DNA of 64,000 nucleotides from Bathynomus jamesi. Its lineage: Eukaryota > Arthropoda > Malacostraca > Isopoda > Cirolanidae. Location of the stretch: positions 346,501 through 410,500 of the forward strand of contig JAJOZX010003206.1 in the NCBI GenBank assembly GCA_023014485.1, read 5' to 3'. The notes beneath the pieces were generated by a model, which did not search any database, was not told the origin of the DNA, and saw nothing but the letters and a program-made list of their open reading frames with translations. Below are positions 55,069-64,000 of this stretch, piece after piece. The translations under genes were made by a program, and so were the position numbers. Position 1 is the first letter of the stretch. Every line of letters begins with the position of its first letter.

Positions 55069-55110
55069 CCACCCGAAGAGGATGCCAGTGGGCATCGAAA
55101 CTGTTGTGGA
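55068..55110 (+). ncRNA. Hammerhead-ribozyme-like motif
   Basis: TCCAC (stem I), CCGAAGA (core, CYGANGA), GATGCC-AGTG-GGCATC (perfect 6-bp stem II), GAAA (core), then CTGTT and GTGGA (stem I partner, 55106-55110). Hammerhead motifs near the ends of Penelope-like elements are established. The short space for stem III (five bases) fits only a minimal form, so activity as a monomer is doubtful. Confidence 0.5.
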
Positions 55111-55200
55111 AATAAACTCTGTCTATTAGAGTGGGTTTTAATTATCATATTTTGACCTTCACGTAGAAAAAAGTGAAATTTTTTTGCATCCTCTCGTCTT

Positions 55201-55714
55201 GTTAATTCTGTGCCTAAAAGGTTTAACATCTGCTGAAGGGGGATTTACACATGTTCTGTAGATTGTCCCCTACTTAATTCAAGCAAAATTGAGTTAAGCA
55301 ATTTAGACTCCAGTATAGTGACCAACATTCACCATACCTTTCCATTCCTACACCCAAGTTGTCCAGGGACTTAGTTCTAACTTCAAATTCATCATATAAC
55401 TGCCGTAACTCCTTGACACAATTGGGATTATTAACAGGAGGTATAGCTGAAAGTTCACGGAGGTGGATTTTAATTAAGATCTCCTTTACCAAACCGTTTC
55501 TTTAATATATCCCAAGCCATATTATAATTAGCCTCTGTTAATGCTAATCCTGCTATTGTCTTTGCTGCCTCCCCTTCCAAGAGGGACTGCAAATAATTAA
55601 ACTTCTCCACAGCACTTAACACTTGACTAGAATGAACTGCTGACTGAAAACTGTCTGCCTATCCTTGCCATTCCTGAATATTCCCAGAAAATGTTTTGAG
55701 CTCTTGGGGTGGTG
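55201..55714 (-). pseudogene. BEL/Pao left copy gag, DUF1759-like
   Basis: Minus strand: FNYLQSLLEGEAAKTIAGLA-like reading, then ILIKIHLRELSAIPPVNNPN, LRQLYDEFEVRTKSLDNLG and LNLLGTELTRRED. Homologous to 59450-59960 of the right copy. Frameshifts are present. Confidence 0.82.
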
Positions 55715-55892
55715 ATCGAGGATGAGTCTGTTGACGATAATGCCAGCTTGTGACATGCCAGCGTGGGATGCCAGCAAAAAAAAAAAAAAACTTGGACGAA
55801 CACGAACTTAGATGTAGCTCGTAAATTTAGACGAACACGAACTTAGATGTAGCTCGTAGCGTAAACTAACCCACTTTTTGTTATTCTTTATA

Positions 55893-55964
<72 letters not shown>

Positions 55965-56544
55965 ATTTGCATGTCTAACTCTTCATTGGATGTCTGTAGT
56001 TTGCATGGTATGATAGCGTTTGAGTTAAGAATGTGTTGCATGGTTTGTAATGCGTTCTTATTTTACTTATTTTCATCTTCCACCCCTTTCCGGTGGAGTG
56101 GGCTCCGTCCTCTACCTCCCTATGGAGTAGAGGACCGGTCTGCAACTGCTAGAGGTATGTGTTGCTTTGAGTTAAGAATGTGTTATTCTTTGAGTTAAAA
56201 ATGTGTTGCATGGTTTGTAATGCGTTCTTATTTTACTTCTTTTCATCTTTCACCCGTTTCCGGCAGAGTGGGCTGCATCCTCTACCTTCCTATGGAGTGG
56301 AGGACTGGTCTGCAACAGCTGGAAGTATTCTCTTCGACTATTTTTCCGACTTGTCGGCAGTGGCCAGCGGATGATGGTGGTGTCTTTCTTTCTCTCTTTC
56401 TGAATGAATTTTAACCCACGAGTGATAGGTTTTGCTACTTACTTAACCCCTTATTCTCTTCTTTTAACCCCTTACTTTCTTCTTCTCTCGGGCTAACCTT
56501 AGAGTGGATCTTAGGGTCTTTGTTAGCCTTAGCTTCTGTAGAGA
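55715..56544. other. Insertion or expansion in BEL gag, with microsatellite
   Basis: Absent from the right copy, where the flanking gag is continuous. Contains a 34-bp duplication (CGAACACGAACTTAGATGTA, twice at 55797-55860), a (CT)n tract (55891-55962) and two roughly 165-bp tandem copies (about 56017 and 56190) including CCTATGGAGTAGAGGACCGG-like sequence. No ORF recognised. Confidence 0.7.
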
Positions 56545-56552
56545 TCTGTAGA

Positions 56553-57715
56553 CAGTGATGGGCAGTATCTAGATACATGTATCGCCGATACGTATCGATC
56601 GATAATTTTGTATCGGTATCGATATCGCTTTAGCTACTTGACAAAAGTATCGATTTATGGTATCGCTAAGGTCAATTTTCTTAAATGTATCGAAAAAAAT
56701 CGATACTTCGATACATCGATACATTAATAAGAATTTTTAAATATTTAAATAGATGTTATAATATGACACTACTGAGTTATATTTATGAATATACATAAAT
56801 AATAATATTATTAAATATTTATTTAATGACAGTACTACTCTACTGGTCACGTCACAGTACGGCGCAACGTTTAAACACGTTTGTACTTGTTGTTATTGAG
56901 ATTAATTAACCATAATATAGGAACGCTCATATAATATAGAAACGCTCATTGGTGTTGCAACACTATTGGCCACGCCCACTCGGTGTTGAGTTAAACAGGT
57001 TCATACTTGTAACGCAGCGATTCCTCTTGGTCCCCTGAGGCATTGCTTATCAATCAGTCACTCATTAAGTAGACGTCACGCCGAGTAGTTGTGCGATAAT
57101 GAGTGAAGATATTAATAGTAATAATAACGCGTCAGGGAGTGAGCCACAAAAGGAACAACCTGGTGAAAATGACTCGACAGAAAATCATTTCCATAAAATT
57201 AAAGATACCAACTGGTCAAAATCAGTCCTAATAACTTGCGGTAAATATTTTAAGATTGCGAATTGTGATGAGCGACTTAAATTATCTTGCTTGTGTCTCT
57301 TGTGCCCTTCAAAACCTGGTGTATTCATTAGTGATGACCCGTCTTCGTGTTGCAATTTGAAGACTCATGTTTCGGTAAGTGCATATAAACAAGTCTTTAA
57401 ATAGTAATGTATCCTACAAAATTAAAACATACTTTCATTAAATAAAGCAATTGTTTTTATTTACATCTATAAAACCCATTAAAATGTCATTGATTTTACT
57501 TACAGTGCGTACAAATTACTAGTATAAACAATAATATCTAATACCTACATATTAAATGAATAATTATAAAAATGTACCGGCGATGCATGTATCGGTATCG
57601 GTATCGTTTAAGACATCTAGAAAGTATCGGCGTATCGGTATCGCCTAAGACGTTCTTCATGTATCGATGTATCGGTATCGCTTTAGCGATTTTCATGTAT
57701 CGATGCCCATCACTG
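56553..57715 (+). mobile_element. Small BED-type hAT, TSD TCTGTAGA
   Basis: 1163 bp, ends CAGTGATGGGCAGTATC and inverse CAGTGATGGGCATCGATACA, with TCTGTAGA at 56545-56552 and 57716-57723. The subterminal regions are full of GTATCGATA motifs on both sides. It keeps only a first transposase exon (57099-57404), so it is non-autonomous. Confidence 0.93.
57099..57404 (+). CDS. BED-type zinc finger exon of hAT transposase
   Basis: Starts MSEDINSNNNASGSEPQKEQ; contains KYFKIANCDERLKLSC, CLLCPSKPGVF and SCCNLKTHVS, a C-x2-C ... H finger like the BED domains at hAT N-termini. GTAAGT-like sequence after ACTCATGTTTCG (57374) may be the exon donor, in which case the last 10 residues are intronic. No catalytic domain follows. 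Confidence 0.72.
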   Translation: MSEDINSNNNASGSEPQKEQPGENDSTENHFHKIKDTNWSKSVLITCGKYFKIANCDERLKLSCLCLLCPSKPGVFISDDPSSCCNLKTHVSVSAYKQVFK

Positions 57716-57723
57716 TCTGTAGA

Positions 57724-58113
57724 GTACAAGCCTCGGGGCCCTCGGTAATTGAACTGCAGATCTGTTAACCTTGACCTCACGAACATTGTTTGTTGAGGGC
57801 TGAGTTTCATTATTAGACCGGGTCTCTAACTGTACTGAGCTGCTAAACTCTTTTGCTCTGTGGCATGCTTTAGTTATGCTATCGCTAATATCTTCAAAGT
57901 AAATTATTTCATTTTCCATTTCATCCTCTTCTAAAAGAGTCTCAATTTTAACATTTACTGCGCTTAGAGCAACCTTTTTAGTTTCTAATATGGAAAGCTG
58001 CGCTGTCACTAAGATTAAATCCTCTTGCTCTATGGCAGAATCTATAGTGGCAATTACCTTTGTAATTAGACCTTTATAGGCCTTTCTCTTTTTTCTAAAC
58101 TTGTTAATTCAGC
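57724..58113 (-). pseudogene. BEL/Pao left copy gag, N-terminus
   Basis: Opens at about 58113 with MSAAELTSL on the minus strand, with a frameshift near 58090, then VTAQLSILETKKVALSAVN, EIIYFEDISDSITKACHRAK and SSVQLETRSNNETQPS. Homologous to 59230-59430 of the right copy. BEL gag proteins lack a strongly conserved N-terminus, so the family call rests on position and on the right copy. Confidence 0.75.
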
Positions 58114-58530
58114 TGCACTCATCTTCAATGCAAACAAACAACTAGGCTCAATACCAAATAAAATGAATTGGCCAAAATACTTAACAAACTGAGCAAACTC
58201 AAATTTTGCCTTTTGTCAAATAACTGAATTGCCTGGTTGGGGTACTGACCAACCACCAGTCTGGAATACCAAATTTTTCACCCAAGTAACTGACGCATTG
58301 AAGTCTGCAACCTTCGCCTACGAACAATTAAACCAAATGTAGGTCCAAAACAACAACAGACTAGCGGCCAAGTTTCGCAATAGGGCGACCAAACTTTCTA
58401 CCCTGGGATCTTAACTCAATTATGCTCAACCCGTCCAAGCCTAACTTAGGCTACAATTTGCACAATCAGAACTTTGCCGAAAAATAGTCACTGACTCAGT
58501 TTTGGGATAGAATCCGATTATAAAGGACCA
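58114..58530 (-). other. BEL/Pao left copy leader and primer-binding region
   Basis: Follows the 5' LTR on the minus strand; starts TGGTCCTTTATAATCGG at 58530, directly at the LTR end, as a tRNA primer site would. 58126-58412 is an inverted copy of 58940-59232. Confidence 0.7.
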
Positions 58531-58918
58531 TGTTATTTTATTTATTTTGATTTGGTTCAGAATCCCCAGCTAAGCCTTGAACGGTCAAGCTCTGAGGGGC
58601 TACTTTAACTTATAGCCTAAGTTGAGCTAGACTAAAACAAACTTACGGACTTGGAGGTCCTATTAGGTCCTACCTCAGGGTTGCTGGCACGAATTGGGCC
58701 TACTTTAGGCCCAAGTTGCATAAAATTAAGAAAAAACAAAAGGGCACTATTTATGGTCTTCTTTCTAAACCTTGCAACAACAACACAACCTGCACCATTG
58801 CACGATGCAACACTCTTCTATCTAAACAATCAAACTTAACTGCAATTGCAAGAGAGCTGTCTATAAGACCACGCCCTGTAAGTGGCGCATTCAACAAACG
58901 AGTAGAAAGGACGCGCCA
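58531..58918 (-). repeat. BEL/Pao LTR between the two copies
   Basis: 388 bp, minus-strand TGGCGCGTCC to AATAACA. Acts as 5' LTR of the left copy. Homologous to 30546-30897. On its other side is the inverted right copy without an LTR of its own. Confidence 0.88.
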
Positions 58919-59237
58919 GTTAAAGTCCCTGGGTAAGGTCCCAGGGTAGAAAGTTTGGTCGCCCTATTGCGAAACTTGGCCGCTAGTCTGTTGTTTTGGG
59001 CCTACATTTTGTTTAATTGTTCGTAGGCGAAGGTTGCAGACTTCAATGCGCCAGTTACTTGGCTAAAAAATTTGGTATTCCAGACTGGTGGTTGGTCAGT
59101 ACGCCAACCAGGCAATTCAGTTATTTGACAAACGGCAAAATTTGAGTTTGCTCAGTTTGGTTAAGTATTTTGGCCAATTCATTTTATTTGGCATTGAGCC
59201 CAGTTGTTTGTTTGCATTGAAGATGAGGCTTTTTTAG

Positions 59238-60195
59238 AAGAGGATGAAATGGAAAATGAAATAATTTACTTTGAAGATATTAGTGATGGCATAATTAAAG
59301 CATGCCACAGAGCAAAAGAGTTTAGCAGCTCAGTACAGTTAGAGACCCTCTAATAATGAAACACAGTCCTCAACAAACAATGTTCGTGAGGTTAAGGTTA
59401 ACAGATTTGCAGTTCAATTAACGACAGCCCCGAGGCTTGTACTCAAAACATTTTCTGGGAATATTCAGGAATGGCAAGGATGGGCAGACAGTTTTCAGTC
59501 AGCAGTTCATTCTAGTCAAGTGTTAAGTGCTGTGGAGAAGTTTAATTATTTGCAGTCCCTCTTGGAAGGGGAGGCAGCAAAGACAATAGCAGGATTAGCA
59601 TTAACAGAGGCTAATTATAATGTGGCTTGGGATATATTAAAGAAACGGTTTGGTAAGCCAGAGCTCTTAATTAAAAGCCACCTCCTTGAATTTTCAGCTA
59701 TACCTCCTGTTAATAATCCCAATAGTGTCAAAGAGTTCGGCAGTTATATGATGAATCTGAAGTTAGAACTAAGTCCCTGGATAACTTGGGTGTAGGAATG
59801 GAAAGGTATTGTGTAATGTTGGTCACTATACTAGAGTCTAAATTGCCTAACTCAATTTTGCTTGAATTAAGTAGGGGACAATCTACAGAACATGTGTACA
59901 TCACCCTTCAGCAAATGTTAAACCTTTTAGGCACAGAATTAACAAGACGAGAGGAAGTGAGTTTGCACAATTGGATGTTAAACAAGGGGACAAAGGCAGG
60001 CACAGCACCAAAGTTTCTACAAAAAGGAATAGTCCAGGTACAGTGTCAGCTCTACATGCATCCGCTGAGAATAAATTAAAGGGAATCAAGAAATGCATGC
60101 TTTGCGAAGGCAACCACAAATCATATAAATGTGAAGTGGCTTACCCCAGAAGTAGAGACATCAGTGGCACATGCCACCGCTATGAAGGCGCATAA
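59238..60195 (+). pseudogene. BEL/Pao right copy gag
   Basis: 59520-59795 encodes AVEKFNYLQSLLEGEAAKTI and AWDILKKRFGKPELLIKSHL, the DUF1759-type capsid-like region; 59786-60079 continues with LLELSRGQSTEHVYITLQQ and LNLLGTELTRREEV; 60080-60195 carries KKCMLCEGNHKSYKC, a CCHC knuckle. Frameshifts near 59790 and 60070. The knuckle region is shorter than the left copy's. Confidence 0.82.
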
Positions 60196-60212
60196 AAGTA
60201 AAGGGGGGATTA

Positions 60213-60853
60213 TTGCAAACAGCTGCAGCATTATTAGTTAGTAATGATGGAGAAGCTACTATAAGATTGTTGTTTGAGAGTGATAGCCAGTGTAGCTTTA
60301 TTAAGACCAGAATTTCCAGAAATTTGAAGTTTAAAGAACTTAAGAGGGAAAATTTAAGAATTCCTGGGTTTGGGGGTTTAGTTCAAAACCGAACCAAAAT
60401 TAAGAAGGTAGAAGTTCTGGTTAAGGGGTTGTTACCACAAAGTCCCACTATCAAATTCCAAGTTGTAGAGATTGAGGAACTTTGTGCTTCAGTCACTACT
60501 TGTTAGGTATGGCATGTGTCCAAGAATTGCAAGTTAAAGGAATTAATTTGGGCAGTAATAAGTTTGAAGGAACAGAAAATATTAGTCTTTTGATTGGAGC
60601 TGACTATTATTGGGACTTCATCACTGGCAACATTGTCCGCACATCTCAAGATCCTGTAGCTATTGAAAGCAAGCTAGACTGGATGCTACATGGTAGCTAT
60701 TGCAATGAAATGGAGGTTAAGGCTCTTTTTGTTAAGATTGAGGAGAACAGCCATGGTTTGGAAAGGCATTTGAAAGCCTTTTGGGAAGTTGAAGCCATTG
60801 GCATAAAGGGCAAACAGGAGAAGCAGGCAAGTACACTGAACAGGGAGGTTTAA
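60213..60853 (+). pseudogene. BEL/Pao right copy, DUF1758-like protease
   Basis: LLFESDSQCSFIKTRISRNL stands where an active aspartic protease would have an L-D-S-G-S type motif, so the active site looks altered. Then LRIPGFGGLVQNRTKIKKVE, a stop at 60504, and LLIGADYYWDFITGNIVRTS, SKLDWMLHGSYC and the linker to RT (HLKAFWEVEAIGIKGK). Confidence 0.82.
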
Positions 60854-61340
60854 GAGCAATTTGAAAAAAGTATTGGGCTTAGAGATGGTTGCTACGAAGT
60901 TGTCCTCCCTTGGAAGGATTCTTGCAAACCCAGCTCAAACCTTCAGCTAGCTAAGAGGAGGTTGGAGACTTCATTGCATAGGCTAAGGAAAAATGAGTTG
61001 TTAGATGAATACAATGAGGCCATCCTAAGCTATGTAAAGGGGGTCTATGCTGAAAGGGTGCAAGGTGAGTTGGTGAGCCAGGAGGCACATTATCTACCAC
61101 ACCATGCGGTGATACGGTGAGACAAAACTACCATCAAACTGAGGGTAGTTTTTGATGGCTCAGCCAAGGACAAAGATGGTTTGTCCTTGAATCACTGTTT
61201 GGATGCTGTGCCAAACTTAAATGCAGATTTATTTTCCTTGTTACTGCTATTCAGGTTTGATAGAGTAGTATTGACTGCAGATGTGAAGCAAGCATTTTTG
61301 AGGCTAAAGTTAAAACCAGAGGACAGAGATGCAGTGAAGT
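60854..61340 (+). pseudogene. BEL/Pao right copy, RT fingers
   Basis: Frameshifted remnants: GCYEVVLPWKDSCKPSSN-like reading, YVKGVYAERVQGELVS, LRVVFDGSAKDKDGLSLNH, and TADVKQAFLRLKLKPEDRD, in which the D of TADVKQAF is the first RT catalytic acid. Confidence 0.82.
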
Positions 61341-61645
61341 GTACCTTCTAAATTATTCTCGTTTACTATTCTTTTATAATATTCTAGTTAGTTAACTATC
61401 TATACATGACTTATATCTACTACTTACCTTAGTCTATCTATTATGTTAGAGATACGTATCCCTATGTGTCTACGTTTTTTATACTGGCATATGTATATGT
61501 GTAGATGCTTATAATAATAACTATGGCATGTTTTCATATTAATTGTTCTTTTCTTTTATTACAGAACATGTAGATCTATGCTAAATAAAGCTTTACCTAA
61601 CTAAAACGGCTTTTCATTTATTGATTCAAATCCATTCAGTTATAA
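61341..61645. other. About 305-bp AT-rich insertion in RT
   Basis: Interrupts the RT between DAVK and the palm. Contains an AATAAAGC signal near its right end and no ORF. The flanks GCAGTGAAG (61331) and ACAGTAAGG (61650) are similar and may be a target copy. Family not recognised. Confidence 0.65.
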
Positions 61646-62236
61646 TTCATACAGTAAGGTATCTGTGGGTGGATTCGAAAAACTTGTTGAAAAATGAACC
61701 GAAGGTTCAAGCATATATGTAGAATGAAGTCAGTGTTGTTTGGCCTCAGTTCTAGTCCATTTCTCTTAGCAGCTACTATACAATACCATTTTAAGAAATA
61801 TTCTGAAGTCTATTCTAATACTATTGGACACCTAAGGCAAAATTTTTATATTGATGATTTGCTGTGTTCAGTGGATAATACAGAAATAGCTAAACAGATA
61901 TTCATGGAGGCTAGAGCTATGATGAGGGAGGCTCGCATGGAGCTTAGAAAATGACAGACCAATCATTCTCAGTTACAACAGTTTATGAGTCAGTCCTGTG
62001 TAGGACCTGATGCAGCAGAAAGTATTGAGGATTCTAGTATTAAAGAGTTGTGGGCAATAGACACAAAGGTGCTAGGCATTGTTTGGCAGCAAGGAGAGGA
62101 CTCGTTTACCTTCAATGGGAAATCCTTAGTAGAGCTGGCTGAGAATGAGACAAGGTGGACAAAACGTACAGCGCTTAGTTTGGCTTCGAAGGTCTTTGAT
62201 CCTCTTGGATTCCTGGCTCCATTTGTGAGAAAGTAA
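61646..62236 (+). pseudogene. BEL/Pao right copy, RT palm and thumb
   Basis: VLFGLSSSPFLLAATIQYHF and RQNFYIDDLLCSVDNTEIA contain the catalytic YIDD box at about 61850. 61985-62236 has DTKVLGIVWQQGEDSF and RTALSLASKVFDPLGFLAP, the BEL/Pao-specific thumb region. A frameshift near 61955 and a stop at 62234 break it. Confidence 0.88.
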
Positions 62237-62239
62237 ACA

Positions 62240-62660
62240 AATTGGTTTCAGAGCCTCTGGGAAATTGAACTTGGTTGGGACCAAGAGTTACCCGATCATA
62301 TGGTGGTGAAGTGGAAATATTGGTTCAAAGAATTGGCACATCTTGGAGGCATTGAAATCCCAAGATGGTACTTTGGAGAATTGAACAATAGTCCAGATAA
62401 TTTGGAACTGCACATCTTTTGTGATGCAAGTGAGGAAGCCTATGCAACTTGCATTTATATAAGAGGCACATTTGAAGAGGAAGTAAGTTGCAGGTTAGTT
62501 GCTGCAAAGAGCAGAGTAGCACCTATGAAAAGGATTTCTATTCCAAGGTTGGAATTGATAGGTGCAGTCATTGCTAGTCAACTTGCAGTTACAGTGAAAA
62601 ACTCTTTGGGCCTTTATGAAATTCCAAGCTATTATTGGACAGACTCCACTATACAGTAGT
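62240..62660 (+). pseudogene. BEL/Pao right copy, RNase H
   Basis: LHIFCDASEEAYATCIYIRG (first RNase H acid), RISIPRLELIGAVIASQLA (E) and YYWTDSTIQ (D) give the RNase H triad. A stop follows. Confidence 0.87.
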
Positions 62661-63863
62661 GCCAATAGGGTGGAGGAAATTCAAGCGTATGCAGATCCAA
62701 AGCAATGGAAACACTGTCCAGGCACCCAAAACCCAGCTGATTTACCAACACGAGGAATTTCAGTAAAAGATCATGCACAGTCAAGTTTGTGGTGGAATGG
62801 GCCAGAGTGGCTAAAACTTGAAAGTGAAAATTGGCCTTTTAATCAGCCTATTGTAGGAGAACGCCAGGCTGAAGAAGAATGGGTGAGTGAGATGAGAAAA
62901 TACACTGTGAACAGCTGTCAAGTTATGCAGCAGGACCCCATAATGAGGCTTGAGGATATTAGCGGTCTGAAAAAGTTGTTAAGAGTGACAGCATGGGTAT
63001 ATAGATTTACAGACAACATTAAGGGAGAAACAAGAAGGGGAGCAATTCTGAACAGTAAGGAGATTCAACAAGCCAGGCACTACTGGGTGGTATACAGTAT
63101 GTGCAGAAGGAAAAAATTTGGTGAAGAGAGAAAATTGCTCACCAGCAGTCCATTACAGGTTCTACCAACACATTCTGCTCTCAAAGGTTTGCGTGTGTTT
63201 TTGGATCAGGATTTATTAAGAGTAGGAGGTAGACTACAGTTTTCTGGACTTCCAGAGGAGAAAAGACATCCAATTTTGCTACCTTCTGGGGGGCACTTTG
63301 TTGAACTTTTGATCCTGGATACGCATAAGTTGTTACATGCTGAAGTTAGAGAAGTGATAATAGAGATCAGACAACAGTTTTGCATTCCCAACATTAGACA
63401 AGTAGACAGAAGTAGTAAAAAAGGTCTTGCATAGATGTGTGGGTTGCAAACGTTGGAGTGCAAATCCTTATCATGAAAGGGGGCTCCACTTCCAAGAGAA
63501 CGGTGTGTCTATACTGACCCACTTGATGTAGTTGGAGTAGACTTTGCGGGTCCAGTCTATGTGTATGAGCAAGGGGAGTCCAACAAAGGTTATATATGTC
63601 TTTTCGACTAGAGCAATCCATTTGGAGTTGGTAAGCAACTTAAGTAGTGATGTATTTCTTTTGGCCTTTAAAAGGTTTGTGAACAGAAGTGGTTTCCCAA
63701 ATAAAATCATATCTGATAATGCAAAAACCTTCAAAAAGGCTGCAAAGGAACTCTAAGAAGTTTAGTCCTTGACTCCTTGCTAAAAGAGGAGGGATTCCAA
63801 GCCTACTTTACACACCATGGGATAGAGTGGGAGTTTATTGTCAATAGAGCACCATGGTGGGTG
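62616..63863 (+). pseudogene. BEL/Pao right copy, integrase
   Basis: 62616-63434: KQWKHCPGTQNPADLPTRG, VLPTHSALKGLRVFLDQDLL, RHPILLPSGGHFVELLILD and the His/Cys zinc region. After frameshifts: VDFAGPVYVYEQGESNKGY (D), FTTRAIHLELV-type sequence and PNKIISDNAKTFKKAAKEL (D, SDN). The catalytic third acid lies at WEFIVNRAPWW (63830), where R begins. The distal end of pol and the 3' LTR are outside or missing. Confidence 0.86.
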
Positions 63864-64000
63864 TGAAAAAACTATATAGGGCTATGGGTTGATTGCCTGA
63901 TACCCTCATCCGTTGGAAATTTCCAGCAGATTTCAGTGGAGAGTTAAACGACAAAAGCCCTATGTTTTTTCGTTAGAGAGTTATGAATATGTAGGTCTTT
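63864..64000. repeat. LTR-like repeat R, third copy, cut by window end
   Basis: Starts TGAAAAAACTATATAGGGCT like 22991, then CCTCATCCGTTGGAAATTTC and GTTAAACGACAAAAGCCC. It is the only R copy outside LINE C and proves R is mobile on its own or as a complete element. Confidence 0.85.

Larger units (their letters stand above)
52668..55188 (+). mobile_element. Penelope-like element, 12-bp TSD
   Basis: Flanked by identical TCCTCTCGTCTT at 52656-52667 and 55189-55200. It encodes an RT with a C-terminal GIY-YIG endonuclease and has a 3' tail of three repeated units and a hammerhead-like motif. The N-terminal part of the RT is missing, so the copy is 5'-truncated. It is in plus orientation inside the minus-strand BEL gag. 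Confidence 0.93.
30546..58918 (-). mobile_element. BEL/Pao LTR retrotransposon, left copy (span)
   Basis: Read on the minus strand: 5' LTR 58918-58531, leader beginning TGGTCC at 58530, gag pieces 58113-57724, 55714-55201 and 52655-52237, pol 45880-43181, 3' tail, and 3' LTR 30897-30546. LTRs run TGG...AACA and share most of their sequence. Between are five later insertions: a 9 kb hAT, two LINE B copies, a Penelope-like element and a small hAT. It lacks the RT core through RNase H by deletion, so it could not replicate itself. The right outer flank does not match the left target, see Findings. Confidence 0.83.
58937..63863 (+). mobile_element. BEL/Pao element, right copy, no 5' LTR
   Basis: Begins about 18 bases beyond the LTR with GGTCCCAGGGTAGAAAG, which corresponds to 58412 in the left copy, and runs through gag, protease, RT, RNase H and integrase to 63863, where R interrupts it. 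It still has the RT-RNase H part lost from the left copy. It has many stops. Confidence 0.87.

Overview
This 64 kb window looks like a gene-free, transposon-dense stretch of an animal genome, most likely an arthropod. The coding material I can recognise comes from CR1-like and other non-LTR retrotransposons, a BEL/Pao LTR retrotransposon, a Penelope-like element, many hAT transposons, Tc1/mariner elements and two less familiar DNA-transposon-like families. That mixture is typical of insects and other arthropods. The base composition is AT-rich, there are spliceosomal-type introns in some transposases, and no bacterial-style operons are visible. I found no convincing host gene.

The region is a set of nested insertions, and most layers can be unpicked from target-site duplications (TSDs). 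The outermost recognisable layer is a CR1-like LINE on the minus strand. Its pieces lie at 30545-30297, 22785-21822, 18719-18541, 7845-6461 and about 6034-5041, which covers ORF1 with PHD-like and SGNH-esterase domains, then endonuclease and reverse transcriptase. Into it went: (a) a 10.7 kb hAT composite, 7846-18540, TSD TGTATAAG; (b) a CACTG-ended element of an unfamiliar family ('family X', copy 1), 18720-21818, TSD TTA; (c) a second LINE on the plus strand ('LINE C'), 22786-30291, probable TSD TACAT, itself split by a 6 kb LTR-like structure full of hairpin-forming satellites, 22991-28962; (d) a BEL/Pao element on the minus strand, LTR 30546 to LTR 58918.

Inside the 7846-18540 hAT are another hAT (10354-13727, TSD GGAAGACC), inside that a repeat with AAAATTCGGTC ends, and inside that a Tc1/mariner (10916-12121). 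This is five levels of nesting. A 1.3 kb element with 9-bp TSD and about 250-bp terminal inverted repeats (14730-16062) and a head-to-head/tandem array of tRNA-like units (17145-18235) lie in the same hAT.

Inside the BEL element are a 9 kb hAT (30988-40004, TSD GATGGATA), two copies of one LINE ('LINE B', 40145-43180 and 45888-52229, opposite strands), a hAT inside the second LINE B (46219-49766, TSD CCAACAGC), a Penelope-like element (52668-55188, 12-bp TSD) and a small BED-type hAT (56553-57715, TSD TCTGTAGA). The 9 kb hAT carries the two most interesting elements. One (31288-36615) has about 150-bp terminal inverted repeats around an intact 1296-codon ORF with an apparent FEN/PIN-like nuclease region and a C-terminal CXC cysteine cluster. 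The other (36659-39455) is family X copy 2, with three exons and only one obvious frameshift.

From 58937 to 63863 a second BEL copy runs on the plus strand, head-to-head with the first around a single LTR, and is cut at the right by a third copy of the LTR-like repeat (63864-end). The left 5 kb (1-5040) holds a truncated hAT with a mariner deletion derivative inside it, a small hAT MITE with a perfect 8-bp TSD, a ZMYM/TTF-like hAT fragment and a mariner fossil.

The genes do not form a pathway. Each is a mobile element's own mobilisation machinery, mostly broken by stops, frameshifts or later insertions. All family assignments rest on motifs read by eye, without database searches.
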